44,174 bases of DNA, taken from the NCBI GenBank assembly GCA_021161905.1, contig JAGGZT010000015.1:1-44174 (forward strand), in the 5' to 3' direction. Under the pieces are notes generated by a model. It did no database searches. It saw only the letters and a program-made list of their open reading frames with translations, and was not told where the DNA came from. Both the position numbers and the translations under genes were made by a program. Shown here one piece after another: positions 7,544-16,557 of the stretch. The number at the start of each line of letters is the position of its first letter. Position 1 is the first letter of the stretch. The DNA comes from Acidobacteriota bacterium (lineage in GTDB: Bacteria; Acidobacteriota; B3-B38; Guanabaribacteriales; JAGGZT01).

Positions 7544-8722
7544 TTACGGATTGAGGATGAAAAAGGAGACTGCAGTTCCAAGAACTACAACCAGTAATAT
7601 ATCCACCTTGAGAAGTAAGGCGACCAGAGCACCTGAAAGAAGAATGACCCGGGGGATATCCCAGGGGATGAAAGAGGCGAACTTAACCACTGCAAAGAGG
7701 AGGAGACCGATGAACGAAGCGAGCACCCCCCGCATCATCCGGCGAAATAGGAGAGAGCGTTTCAGTCTTTCGAAGTAGGGGGCGATGGTGATAAGGATGA
7801 TGAAGGAGGGGCTGAACACGCTCACCGTGCCCACTAAGGCGCCAGCGAGACCGTAGAGAAGATAGCCCACGAAGGTGGCGGTGATGACGATGGGACCTGG
7901 CGTCACCTGCCCTAAAGCGATCCCATCCATAAAGGTGGCACCGTCAAGAAGGCGCTTCTTTCCAACCACTTCGTTGAGCATTAGAGGCACCGAGGTATAA
8001 CCTCCTCCCATAGCGAAGAGATCTATCTTAGCCATAATCAGGGAGAGGGAGGCGAGCTCCTCGTCGATAAGAAACAATAAGGATATTCCCAGAAGGAAAA
8101 GAAACGTCAAAATGAAGCCGGGTTTCAAGCCACCCTTCACCTTTGGAAGGCGATGGGGGGTAAAGTGAGGAGACTCCTTCCGGTTTTTTCCCTGATAGAT
8201 AATGATCCCCATAATCCCGGAGAGGATGATGGTTAAGAAGGGATTTATCCCGAAGAAGAAAAGAAGGAAGGCAAAGACTGCTGGTATGATGTCCCTTCTT
8301 TCTTTGAGGTACGATCTTAGGAGAGAGAAAAAGGCGTTTGCCACCAGTGCCACTACCACGACCTTGAGCCCGGCGAAAAGTGAGGAAAAAGCAGGAAGAG
8401 ATCGCGACTTGGCGTAGAGGATGGTGAGACCGAGAATGAAGAAGAAACTGGGCGAGCCAAATCCGATGAAGCTTGAAAGAGCACCAAGGATTCCCCTTGC
8501 CTTGAGCCCTATATAAGCGGAAACTTGCATCGCAGTTGCCCCGGGTATTGTCTGGCAGAGGGATATCCCGTCGGCGAATTCATCCGAAGAGAGCCACCCC
8601 TTTTTCTCCACCGAAAGCTCGCGGATATAGGCGATTATTGCCGGACCGCCAAAGGCGGTGAGCCCAAGCCTTAAGAAGGAGAAGAAGAGATCCCTTGCTG
8701 AGTGCTTACTTTTTTGCTCCAT
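7544..8722 (-). CDS. chrA: Chromate transporter (CHR) family protein
   Basis: A 392-residue inner-membrane protein with two homologous halves. The first contains FLRLGLTAFGGPAIIAYI and the second AMGGGYTSVPLMLNEVV followed by ALGQVTPGPIVITATFVGY; the FGGP and TPGP motifs in equivalent places are diagnostic of the long-chain CHR family. About 10-12 hydrophobic segments are visible, with a basic linker near residues 175-200. Characterised members export chromate by proton antiport, but many relatives in anaerobes have no demonstrated substrate, so chromate resistance is only nominal here. Ribosome site AGAGGAG is six bases before the ATG. Confidence 0.88.
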   Translation of the reverse strand: MEQKSKHSARDLFFSFLRLGLTAFGGPAIIAYIRELSVEKKGWLSSDEFADGISLCQTIPGATAMQVSAYIGLKARGILGALSSFIGFGSPSFFFILGLTILYAKSRSLPAFSSLFAGLKVVVVALVANAFFSLLRSYLKERRDIIPAVFAFLLFFFGINPFLTIILSGIMGIIIYQGKNRKESPHFTPHRLPKVKGGLKPGFILTFLFLLGISLLFLIDEELASLSLIMAKIDLFAMGGGYTSVPLMLNEVVGKKRLLDGATFMDGIALGQVTPGPIVITATFVGYLLYGLAGALVGTVSVFSPSFIILITIAPYFERLKRSLLFRRMMRGVLASFIGLLLFAVVKFASFIPWDIPRVILLSGALVALLLKVDILLVVVLGTAVSFFILNP

Positions 8723-8865
8723 CTCTTTCGCTCCTCTGTAGATTTTAGCCCCAATGGAGGGAAATTGGAACCGATATCCTACGATAAACTCATTGAACCC
8801 TTTCCCCCTTTTTGTTAACTTTGGGTAAGAGGTGGATGATCAATCTTATAAAAGGAGAGGGGATA

Positions 8866-11058
8866 ATGGCAAAAAGGGGTTGGATTATCTTAACCGTTCT
8901 CGTTTTGTTCCTTGCCTCGGGGGCGATCGCCGCCGATAAGTTTGTCAGGACACCTCTCAAAGGAAAACTTACCATCGAGAAGCGGTTCTCTCGTCCCTTC
9001 ATCTGGGGTACCGCTCCCTCCTCCATCAAGTGGTCGAAGGATGGGAGGAAACTCGCCTTCCTCTGGAACGAGAAAGGGGAGCGTTTCTTGGACCTTTACC
9101 TCATCACCTTTCCCGGAAGAAAGAGGGTACGGCTGACCGAAATGAAGAAATTCCCCAAGCTCAAGATGGAGGAGGATAAGAGGACGGAGGAAGAAAAGAA
9201 GGAGGCGGAACTCCTTGACCGAGGGATAAGCGGCTTCAATTTCTCTCCCGATGGCTCAAGGATAGTCTTCACCTATCGCGGAGATATATATCTGGTGGAG
9301 GCGAGGGAAGGGGGAAAGGTGAAACCAGTGATAAGGAGCCTCGAGGGCGAGGGAAACGCCCGCTTCTTCCCCGACGGGAAGGGCATCGCTTACATCAAAG
9401 GGGGGAATCTCTACCGCTTCGATCTGGAAAAAGGAGAACTTATCCAGCTGACCACCCTCCCTCGGGGGAAGGGGACGATCGATGACTACCTCATCTCCCC
9501 GGATGGGAAATGGATCGCTTGCTTCGTGGTCGATCGCAGTATGTGGAAGAAGGTCAATGTCCCTGATTATTACCCCAAGGAGGTGAAGGTGAGGAAGGTG
9601 AGAAGGCAGAATGTAGGAGAGCCCCTTCCCATTTCCCGGCTCGGCTTCATCCCCGCTTCTGGCGGTTTGATGAAGTGGGTGGATTTTGGAGACAACCGCT
9701 ATTATCTAAGGGATTGGGAATGGCTTCCCGATAGCTCAGCGCTTGTTTTTAACTGGAATGATAAAAGCTGGCAGAAATGGAAGGTTTATCTCATCGATCC
9801 GAAGAAGGGGAAGAAGAAGGTCGTCTATCAGGAGGAGCAGAAGCCTTGGTTCTGGACGATCGAGACCGAGCCAAACGGGGATGGGAAAACCCTCTTTTTC
9901 ACCTCAGAGAAAAGTGGTTTCCGCCATCTCTACGCCCTTTCTCTTGCCACTGGTGAGGTGAAGCAGTTAACGAAGGGCACCTTCGATGTTCTCTCCTTCA
10001 CCGTTTGTCCCAAGGGGGATAGGATCATCTATACTTCGAGCGAGGTCCATCCCCTGGAGCGCCACCTATTTTCTCTTTCTCTTACCGATATGAGGAAGAA
10101 GAGGCTCTCCCGTGTTCCCGGGACCTATCGCGAGTTTCCTTCGCCTGATGGGAGGCTCATCACTTTCGATTATTCAAGCGTTACCTCGCCGAACGATCTC
10201 TACCTGCTTGGAAAACAAGGGAAGATGAAACCGCTTACCCACTCACCGCTTCCTGCCTTTGACGAGATGGAAAAGGTAAAGCCCCATTACTTCACCTTCA
10301 AGAACGAAGAGGATGGGAGGACAATATACGGATACATCCTATTCCCTAAAAACTTTGATAAGAGGAAGGAGTACCCTGCGGTCCTCTCCTGTGTTTATGC
10401 CAACATCGGGAAGAATGGATGGGTTCGGTATAACCCGCTTGATTTCTATATGACTACTGAGATGGGCTATATTATCGTTCGGGTAGATTTCCGGGGAAGT
10501 GTGGGCTATGGGAAGGATTTCCATTACGGCTACTATAAACGGCTCGGCATCGTGGATGCCAAGGAGGCGGTGAGTTGTGCCAATTATCTAAGGAGCCTCC
10601 CCTATATCGATGGAGACAGGCTGGGCATCTGGGGCGGTAGCTATGGTGGTTTCCTTACCCTGATGGTGATGTGTGACCATCCCGGGGTGTTCAACACCGG
10701 CGTTGCCTGGAAGCCGGTAACCGACTGGCACAACTATTGGGATAGCTACACCTCCCAGCGACTGGGAAGGCCCAAAGAGGATGATAATGAAAAGGTCTAT
10801 CGGAAGACCTCTCCCCGCTTCCACGCTAAGGGCTTCAAAGGGAACTTACTCCTCGTTCACGGGATGCAGGATATAAATGTCTTCTTCCAGGATACGGTGT
10901 GGATGATTCAGGAATTCATAGACAACGGGAAGTATTTCGATCTGATGATCTACCCCCGGGACAACCATATGATGACCCTACATGATCCCGATCTTCCTGA
11001 TCTGATGAAGCGTATCGCCCGTTACTTCGAGGACCACTTAGGGGTAGGGGGAAGATAA
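8866..11058 (+). CDS. Exported S9 family (prolyl oligopeptidase/DPP-IV-like) peptidase
   Basis: A 730-residue serine peptidase. The ATG at 8866 is chosen because it follows AAAGGAGAGGGG and starts a clear signal peptide (hydrophobic core then GAIAAD); the open frame extends 18 codons further up without support. Residues about 30-460 are a beta-propeller of WD40-like/PD40 repeats (SPDGSRIVFTYRGDIYLVEA). The C-terminal alpha/beta-hydrolase domain has the nucleophile in GIWGGSYGGF, the aspartate in VHGMQDINVFF and the histidine in YPRDNHMM. It probably trims peptides outside the cytoplasm for uptake, consistent with an amino-acid fermenter. A terminator follows directly. Confidence 0.92.
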   Translation: MAKRGWIILTVLVLFLASGAIAADKFVRTPLKGKLTIEKRFSRPFIWGTAPSSIKWSKDGRKLAFLWNEKGERFLDLYLITFPGRKRVRLTEMKKFPKLKMEEDKRTEEEKKEAELLDRGISGFNFSPDGSRIVFTYRGDIYLVEAREGGKVKPVIRSLEGEGNARFFPDGKGIAYIKGGNLYRFDLEKGELIQLTTLPRGKGTIDDYLISPDGKWIACFVVDRSMWKKVNVPDYYPKEVKVRKVRRQNVGEPLPISRLGFIPASGGLMKWVDFGDNRYYLRDWEWLPDSSALVFNWNDKSWQKWKVYLIDPKKGKKKVVYQEEQKPWFWTIETEPNGDGKTLFFTSEKSGFRHLYALSLATGEVKQLTKGTFDVLSFTVCPKGDRIIYTSSEVHPLERHLFSLSLTDMRKKRLSRVPGTYREFPSPDGRLITFDYSSVTSPNDLYLLGKQGKMKPLTHSPLPAFDEMEKVKPHYFTFKNEEDGRTIYGYILFPKNFDKRKEYPAVLSCVYANIGKNGWVRYNPLDFYMTTEMGYIIVRVDFRGSVGYGKDFHYGYYKRLGIVDAKEAVSCANYLRSLPYIDGDRLGIWGGSYGGFLTLMVMCDHPGVFNTGVAWKPVTDWHNYWDSYTSQRLGRPKEDDNEKVYRKTSPRFHAKGFKGNLLLVHGMQDINVFFQDTVWMIQEFIDNGKYFDLMIYPRDNHMMTLHDPDLPDLMKRIARYFEDHLGVGGR

Positions 11059-11080
11059 GAGCCTTTCTTGCTGCCTAAGA

Positions 11081-11108
11081 AGCCCCGGAGTTCTCCGGGG
11101 CTTTATTT
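11081..11108 (+). terminator. Rho-independent terminator after the S9 peptidase
   Basis: Perfect stem AGCCCCGGA-GTTC-TCCGGGGCT followed by TTATTTTC, 22 bases after the stop codon. Confidence 0.9.
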
Positions 11109-11310
11109 TCTCTTCCCCGCTTGCTTTCCAAGATAGGAAATAAGGGTTGAAATTGGGAGAAAGTTGGCTCATATTATCAACTGGGAGAGAGGGATTGGTT
11201 TTATTGTTTTTTTGGAGGATGTTATGGTAAAATATTGAAGAATTGGTTATTTGGAGTTAGATAAAATCATCTTGAGCGAAAGCTCGTTTTATTAAGGAGG
11301 CAATGATATT

Positions 11311-12597
11311 ATGAATAAAGTAAGCAAAGCTAAAAGAGAAAATTCGGAAACGAGCCTCTATGAAATGGTAATGAAGCGGTTTGATCGGGTAGCAGAGATG
11401 ATCGGGCTCGATCCGGGGATCCACGCCGTTTTACGGAAGCCGGAGCGGGAGTTGACGGTGGCTGTCCCGGTGATAATGGACGACGGTCATATTGAGGTCT
11501 TCACCGGTTTTAGGGTTCAGCATTCGAGCGCACGCGGTCCTTGTAAGGGAGGGATCAGGTACCATCCCGAATGTACCCTTGATGAGATAAAAGCGTTGGC
11601 TGCCTTGATGACTTGGAAATGTGCCTTGGTCAACATCCCCTTTGGCGGGGCAAAGGGTGGGGTGGTTTGTGATCCTCTAAGGCTGTCCAAGGATGAGATA
11701 AGAAAGCTTACCCGGCGTTATACGGTGATGATAATGCCCATCCTTGGCGGCCGTCGTGATATCCCTGCCCCTGATGTTGGTACCAACGAGGAGATTATGA
11801 GCTGGATAATGGACACCGTCAGTATGCTCGAGGGAAGGACGGTGTTCGATATCGTAACCGGAAAGCCGATCGATCTCGGCGGCTCGCTCGGGCGGAAAGA
11901 GGCAACTGGAAGAGGAGTGACCGAGGTTACCCTTCATCTGCTAAGGAAGCTGGGAAAGAATATCGAGGGGACGAGGGTGGCGGTTCAGGGATACGGCAAT
12001 GTGGGATCGGTAGCAGCAAACCTCCTTGCTGAAGCTGGCTGTAAAGTAGTGGGAATAAGTGATGTAAGTGCCGCCTTTTACAACCCGAACGGCTTGGACC
12101 TTTCGGCGGTAAACGACTACCTGGCTAAATCCGAGGAGAAACTTCTTAAGGGGTTCCAAGGAGAGGCGGATTCCATCTCCAATCCCGAGCTTCTCCTGCT
12201 TGATGTCGATGTCCTTGTCCTGGCTGCTATCGAGAATCAGATCACCGAGGAAAATGCGGATAAGGTAAAGGCGAAGTTTATCATCGAGGGGGCGAATGCG
12301 CCGGTTACTCCTAAGGCGAGTGATATCCTTCGCGATAAAGGAGTGATCGTTGTGCCTGACATCCTGGCGAACAGTGGAGGGGTGATTGTTTCTTACTTCG
12401 AGTGGGTTCAGAGCACTCAGAGTTTCTTCTGGGACCTCGAGGAGGTTAACACCAACCTGAAGAGGAGGATAACGAGGAGCTTGGAGGAGGTATGGAAGAT
12501 AGCTGAGGAGGAAAAGGTAGACCTTCGCACTGCCGCTTACACCATCGCGGTGAAGAGGGTAGCGAACGCTATAGCCCAACGGGGTATCTTCCCCTGA
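11311..12597 (+). CDS. gdhA: Glutamate dehydrogenase
   Basis: A 428-residue cytosolic hexameric dehydrogenase interconverting glutamate and 2-oxoglutarate plus ammonia. Visible motifs: the substrate-binding GPCKGGIRYHPE, the catalytic lysine region PFGGAKGGVVCDP, the DIPAPDVGT segment, and the Rossmann dinucleotide site VAVQGYGNVGSVAA. The length and lack of the roughly 20-residue N-terminal extension of E. coli-type enzymes fit the short class shared by archaea and Firmicutes, often NAD-linked and catabolic. An AAGGAGG ribosome site lies upstream. A 200-base leader region precedes it with a small GAGC-GAAA-GCTC hairpin; no regulator site was recognised. Terminated by its own hairpin. Confidence 0.95.
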   Translation: MNKVSKAKRENSETSLYEMVMKRFDRVAEMIGLDPGIHAVLRKPERELTVAVPVIMDDGHIEVFTGFRVQHSSARGPCKGGIRYHPECTLDEIKALAALMTWKCALVNIPFGGAKGGVVCDPLRLSKDEIRKLTRRYTVMIMPILGGRRDIPAPDVGTNEEIMSWIMDTVSMLEGRTVFDIVTGKPIDLGGSLGRKEATGRGVTEVTLHLLRKLGKNIEGTRVAVQGYGNVGSVAANLLAEAGCKVVGISDVSAAFYNPNGLDLSAVNDYLAKSEEKLLKGFQGEADSISNPELLLLDVDVLVLAAIENQITEENADKVKAKFIIEGANAPVTPKASDILRDKGVIVVPDILANSGGVIVSYFEWVQSTQSFFWDLEEVNTNLKRRITRSLEEVWKIAEEEKVDLRTAAYTIAVKRVANAIAQRGIFP

Positions 12598-12624
12598 CGC
12601 CGGAGGCATAGGGAATAATAATAC

Positions 12625-12651
12625 TAGGGAGGGAAAATTTCCCTCCTTTAT
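12625..12651 (+). terminator. Terminator after gdhA
   Basis: Stem AGGGAGGGAAA pairing with TTTCCCTCCT, followed by TTATTTTAT, about 30 bases after the gdhA stop. Confidence 0.85.
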
Positions 12652-12768
12652 TTTATATCTTTTTATACCAATAAGTTGCTAAATTTTTTGTAATAATTTC
12701 AAGATATGGGCTTGTTTTGATAGAAAGCAGGCAGTAGAGGGGTTGTGCTGGGGGAGAGGAGGGATCAG

Positions 12769-12968
12769 ATGGAGGACGAGCTAAGCTTTTCGAGATTGCG
12801 GAGAAGAACTTCGCCAAGGCAAGCCCAAGAAAGGCGACGAAGAGGGCGATCTGTTCCTGCCATTGTGGCAGTAGTGATTGCGATTGCGAAGTAGAGGATG
12901 AACCTGCTCTTACCAGAGCAGGGAAATTCAACTATTGGGCAGGCGATAAGACGGCCGATTGGGGATAA
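12769..12968 (+). pseudogene. Frameshifted Cys-rich RiPP precursor peptide (CxCxC type)
   Basis: A hidden coding remnant. A start ATG at 12769 sits six bases after GGAGGG. Reading from it leaves the coding frame within about five codons; restoring one missing base gives a leader with AKLFEIAEKNFAKASPRK, a basic stretch, then a core with CSCHCGSSDCDC and an acidic tail ending in DWG at the TAA 12966-12968. The frame is open from 12738 to 12968 but has no ATG, GTG or TTG. A helical Lys/Phe-rich leader followed by alternating cysteines is the pattern of ranthipeptide-type precursors modified by CcpM-like radical SAM enzymes. Remnants of such a maturase follow 55 bases downstream. Family assignment is from memory; the frame and cysteines are directly visible. 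Confidence 0.6.
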
Positions 12969-13023
12969 GTATTTAACTGACTAAAAATTAGCCGCCTGGT
13001 GTAACCTCAATCTTTTAAAAGAT

Positions 13024-13847
13024 ATGAGGCTAATAGCTCTGTTCAAAGCCGGTGGCAGATGTTATGTCTATGAAGCAACCGGCAATAAAATATATCAGGT
13101 GGGGGAGGGGATTTATGAACTCATTAAGTGTGGCGGAGATTATCAGGGGAAGGTAAGTGATACCTTCAATAAGTCTCCGGTTAAAGGTTTCCGTTTTTAC
13201 CTTATCGAGCTAAATCGCTTTTTTCCTCCATAGGTATTGGGATTGTTTTTTTCAATGGTTGAGGTATTTGGGATAGGCTTTTGAAGGATAAGCTGGTAAG
13301 GCTCGAAGGGACGAAGTCGCTTGCGGAGAAGTTCAAGAGATTGTGCGTAAAGGGTGTATATAATAGAAACCTCAACCACCCACAAGGAAGATTTGTGCGG
13401 GTTCTTTTCAGTAACACCCTCAGGGTGATCCACAACCGAGAGCTTACCGATGTCTCTGGCAGGTTGCTTTCTTACAGTAGCTTTTGCCTCCCAGGGACAA
13501 CGAAATGCTTTGTGACCTCAGCTGGTGATTTTTTCCCCTGCGAGAAGGTTGCCGGGATCGAGAGGTTGAGGATAGGTGATGTCCGCTCCGGCTTCGATGT
13601 GGAGAGGATTATAGGCCTCCTTGAGGAGGTAACTCAGATAAGAAATGAGTTTTGTTCTGCTTGCTGGGCATTCAGGCTTTGTCGTGCCTGTTTCTATCAT
13701 TTTTATGGTCCTTCTGGGTTTGACAAAGAGAGAATGAGCTATTTCTGTAACGGGATAAGGAGAGAGACGAGAAGCTTGCTCAAGCTCTACTGCTCCATCC
13801 TTGAGGAGAATGAGGAGGCGCTCGATTTCCTCACCCTTTTGTGCTAA
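13024..13847 (+). pseudogene. Radical SAM RiPP maturase remnant (CcpM-like) lacking the radical SAM core
   Basis: Two pieces of one gene in different frames. The piece from 13024 encodes MRLIALFKAGGRCYVYEATG and GEGIYELIK, which resembles the N-terminal domain of CcpM-like peptide maturases. The piece from 13281 (188 residues) is their C-terminal SPASM-type region: VLFSNTLRVIHNRE, CLPGTTKCFVTSAGDFFPCE, FCSACWAFRLCRACF and a final KLYCSILEEN, with the cysteines for auxiliary [4Fe-4S] clusters. The middle of roughly 200 residues, which should carry the CxxxCxxC radical SAM site, is absent, so the enzyme cannot install thioethers. Intact relatives are about 440-460 residues as I recall. The adjacent precursor is also broken. 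Confidence 0.75.
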
Positions 13848-13933
13848 TATAAAAAGAATTCTTTTTCTGGAAGAAGGGATAACTTTGAAGAGAAGAGCTT
13901 TCTGATGTTGTATCTCCAACGAGGTGGGTGACG

Positions 13934-14563
13934 ATGGATTATTCTGAGAGGATGGATGAAGCTGCTTATAGGATGGGTTCTTTTTATCGAAAATGTTTGC
14001 GAGGTCGCTCATTCAAAAGGGTGCTTGAGGTTGGGTGTTCCGGAGGAGGAGTTTTGCTCACGATAGCAGGAGATAAGAAATTTGGGGTAGATATTGATTT
14101 AGATGGGATCAAATTGCTCAAGAGGAGGGGTGGTTATGGAGTGGTAGGGGATGGAGAAAGAGGTTTACCCTTCAGGGATAGCTATTTTGATCTGGTTATC
14201 GCAACTGATTTCTTTGAGCATTTGGTTCACCCAGAAATCGCTATTTTAGAGATAAAAAGGGTTCTTAAGCCTGAGGGGTACCTATTGACCCATGTGCCTA
14301 ACGAGTTCCATTGGCGCAATTTGCTGAAGCTACTCAAAAACGAATCCTTTATTACGACAAACTGGTTTTCCGGATCTTCTGAACATAATTATCCCCATCT
14401 TCGCTTTTTCTCTTTGAAGGGATTCCGTCGGTTTATAGAGGATTATGGCTTTGACATTATTGAAGATTGGACTTACCGGCGCGGAGGGATGTTAGCCCGA
14501 CTGACCAGGCATCAGCTATTTACCCTTGGTCCCACCTATCTCTGTCAACCAAGGGATAAATAG
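13934..14563 (+). CDS. Class I SAM-dependent methyltransferase
   Basis: A 209-residue methyltransferase. The ATG at 13934 follows GAGGTGG; a GTG six bases earlier is also in frame. Motif I is VLEVGCSGGGVLL (residues about 33-45), strand 2 ends FGVDIDLD, the motif IV equivalent is FDLVIATDFFEHL, and VLKPEGYLLTHVPNEFHW is the post-II region, typical of the Methyltransf_11 group acting on small molecules or sugars. It begins 86 bases after the RiPP maturase remnant and 25 bases before a glycosyltransferase, so it could modify a glycan or lipid with the latter. Substrate unknown. Confidence 0.8.
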   Translation: MDYSERMDEAAYRMGSFYRKCLRGRSFKRVLEVGCSGGGVLLTIAGDKKFGVDIDLDGIKLLKRRGGYGVVGDGERGLPFRDSYFDLVIATDFFEHLVHPEIAILEIKRVLKPEGYLLTHVPNEFHWRNLLKLLKNESFITTNWFSGSSEHNYPHLRFFSLKGFRRFIEDYGFDIIEDWTYRRGGMLARLTRHQLFTLGPTYLCQPRDK

Positions 14564-14588
14564 CGGAGTTTTTTGAAAGGGTTGAGAA

Positions 14589-16076
14589 ATGCAAGGAAAA
14601 GGGGAGAACATCAGCTTATTACTTTTTCTTGTCGCCTTTTCCTTTTTTCTAATGAACCTTGTTGGGCTTACCCGAAGTCCGGTGGTCTGGCTCGACGAGG
14701 TTACCCTGAACGATCCGGCGAAGGAGCTGGTGGAAAACGGCATCCTCCGCTCGTCGGTTTTTGCTGGGGAGCGGGGGTTTGAACGGGCGTATTTTTGGCA
14801 ACCCCCTCTTCAACCGTTCATCACCGCGATTTCTTACCGGTTCTTCGGCTTCGGCATCTGGCAGACGCGGATCCCCCCGCTCATCTTCGGGGGAGGGGTC
14901 GTCTTTCTCATCGGCTTGATCACCTTTAAGCTCTTTGGAAGCAGGTTGGGAGCGCTTTTTTCTTCCCTTGTCTTCGCCTTGGAACCTAAGTTCATCCAGA
15001 CAGCTCGTTCTGGGAGGATGGACGCCCAGTGCCTCTTCTTTGCTTTGCTGGGGCTCTATTTTTACCTTCGGTTCCGCGAGGAAAAGAGGTATTCTTTCCT
15101 CGCTCTATCGGGGTTGATGGTTGGTCTCGCTATCATCACCCATCCGGTGGCTTTCTCCTGGGCGATCGGTATAGGGGTGCTCGTTCTTTTTTCTACAGGG
15201 GAGGGGAGGTTGAAATCTTCGCTTTATTTCGTTATCTCCGCCGCTATCCCTCCGCTTTTATGGGTGGGCTATGGGCTTTATTTCTTCCCCCGGTTCTTCT
15301 TCGACCAGTTTATCCTTCATGGGGAGGGGCATTTGGTAACCGGTGGCCTTCTTTCTCGACTCATTGCTGAGTTTCTTCGTTACCTTAGGGCTTATCGCCT
15401 TGTTCCTCTGCTTCTTCTTTCTTACACTATCGCGGTGTTCTTTTTACTTCTTAAATTCAATGACAAGAATCGCTTTTATCGTCTTCTTCTCGTCTTGTTC
15501 GCCATCCTTTTCTTCTTCAACGCTTTTCTTATGGTGAAGACGGTGGGTCATTACTACCTGCATCCCGTATCCATACTCGTCATCGCTCTTGGGATGTGTC
15601 TCTCAGCTTTAGTTTCCGCAAGCGAAGATGCCTCGAGGTGGAGGAGGAGATGGGTCTTTCTTTTCTTATTGCTCCTTTTTGGCAACATAGTAGCTGGGGG
15701 GATCGGAGGAAGATACCTCGCTTTAGCCTATCAGTGGCGGGCTCGTGATTATAGACATCAGGTGGTAGAACCGCTCAAGGAGGTTATCCCGCCGGGAAGC
15801 ATAGTCTGGGGACGGCCCGAGGTGTGGTACGCCTTGAAGAAAGAGGGTGCGGAGCTTCGACTCTTAGGTGAGCCAGATCCGAAGAGACACCATTTTGCGG
15901 TGGTAAAGCCGGGAGGAGCGGAAGAGAAGTTGATAGAAAGCAAGGTGGGATTTACCAAGATAAAGGAGATAGGAAAACCCCTTCCTCCGATTTTGGGAAG
16001 GATAACCCTCCCCTCAGGGGATTACCGTCTTGCCGTCTGGCGCTCGGACTATTTCTTCCCCTCGAGTAGGTATTAA
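14589..16076 (+). CDS. GT39/ArnT-like membrane glycosyltransferase
   Basis: A 495-residue polytopic protein with about ten hydrophobic segments. Its first periplasmic loop carries WLDEVTLNDPAKELVENG, matching the acidic D-E catalytic site after the first helix in dolichyl/undecaprenyl-phosphate-sugar transferases (PMT/ArnT, GT-C fold). ISYRFFGFGIWQTRIPPLIF is the second family segment. It would move a sugar from a polyprenyl-phosphate carrier to a lipid or protein on the outer face of the inner membrane. A soluble C-terminal domain of about 110 residues follows the last helix. Likely co-transcribed with the upstream methyltransferase. Confidence 0.8.
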   Translation: MQGKGENISLLLFLVAFSFFLMNLVGLTRSPVVWLDEVTLNDPAKELVENGILRSSVFAGERGFERAYFWQPPLQPFITAISYRFFGFGIWQTRIPPLIFGGGVVFLIGLITFKLFGSRLGALFSSLVFALEPKFIQTARSGRMDAQCLFFALLGLYFYLRFREEKRYSFLALSGLMVGLAIITHPVAFSWAIGIGVLVLFSTGEGRLKSSLYFVISAAIPPLLWVGYGLYFFPRFFFDQFILHGEGHLVTGGLLSRLIAEFLRYLRAYRLVPLLLLSYTIAVFFLLLKFNDKNRFYRLLLVLFAILFFFNAFLMVKTVGHYYLHPVSILVIALGMCLSALVSASEDASRWRRRWVFLFLLLLFGNIVAGGIGGRYLALAYQWRARDYRHQVVEPLKEVIPPGSIVWGRPEVWYALKKEGAELRLLGEPDPKRHHFAVVKPGGAEEKLIESKVGFTKIKEIGKPLPPILGRITLPSGDYRLAVWRSDYFFPSSRY

Positions 16077-16138
16077 CTCTTCCTGATGCGGGAGCGGACT
16101 TCTTCTCCCTCTTTAGGAAGAGCTAATCTGCGGTAATC

Positions 16139-16318
16139 TTACTTCGACTTTTTCCCAAGAGCTTCGGCAAGGGGGAAGATAATACCGAAGGTTATCCCGA
16201 AGAAGAGTGCTTTTTCGAAGTTGAACGCTCCCTCCCAGAGATAGACCACCACCAGATTGACGACAAAGGCTATAGCAAAGACAACGAAAAAACGAAGAAA
16301 GAAGGTTTTGACGCTCAT
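16139..16318 (-). CDS. Small two-helix membrane protein (59 aa)
   Basis: A short gene with an AGGAG site seven bases before its ATG. The product MSVKTFFLRFFVVFAIAFVV... has one membrane segment at residues 5-27, a short charged loop (WEGAFNFEKA), a second hydrophobic stretch FFGITFGIIFP and a basic tail (LGKKSK). I do not recognise a family. The ATG overlaps the TAA of a fragmentary reading frame upstream (TAATG), suggesting that it was once the second gene of an operon whose first gene has been mostly lost. Confidence 0.6.
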   Translation of the reverse strand: MSVKTFFLRFFVVFAIAFVVNLVVVYLWEGAFNFEKALFFGITFGIIFPLAEALGKKSK

Positions 16319-16422
16319 TACTTACTCCTGGCTGTTTGCCATCTTGGGATCAATATATCCGATTTGATCTCCTCGGTCAAAACCTTTATGAACTCAGCGT
16401 AAGGTTTGCCCTTCTGCGGACA
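16318..16422 (-). pseudogene. Possible 3-prime remnant of a gene
   Basis: The frame immediately upstream of the 59-residue gene reads KPYAEFIKVLTEEIKSDILI then PRWQTARSK and TAA. It has the look of a real C-terminus and overlaps the next ATG by one base, but runs upstream into a palindromic repeat at 16418-16446 with no start. I cannot name the family. Confidence 0.35.
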
Positions 16423-16446
16423 GCCATAAAGGCTGTCCCTACATTT
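16418..16446. repeat. Dispersed palindromic repeat, copy 1
   Basis: GGACAGCC-ATAAA-GGCTGTCC followed by CTACATTT. The same unit recurs at 17574-17602 with one change in arm and loop. Looks like a REP/MITE-class intergenic palindrome; no coding capacity. Confidence 0.8.
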
Positions 16447-16557
16447 CAAGCCTTGTAGGAACAAGAGTTACCCTTTCTTTTTTATTTGGTCCTGTTTGCG
16501 GATGGCGACTGCAAGGGATATCCTGCTAATCCCCTTTTAAAAGAGGGAGCCCACTCC

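Noticed and set aside
11941-12609. Long minus-strand frame of 222 codons opposite gdhA
   Set aside because: It is antisense to a clearly conserved enzyme, has no recognisable motif or ribosome site, and is a codon-bias shadow.
12653-12931. 92-codon minus-strand frame
   Set aside because: It is antisense to the Cys-rich precursor remnant; its serine/proline-rich content comes from the complementary strand.
13281-13847. Treating the 188-residue SPASM-like frame as a functional stand-alone protein
   Set aside because: It lacks a ribosome site and the catalytic radical SAM domain, and the matching N-terminal piece lies just upstream in another frame.
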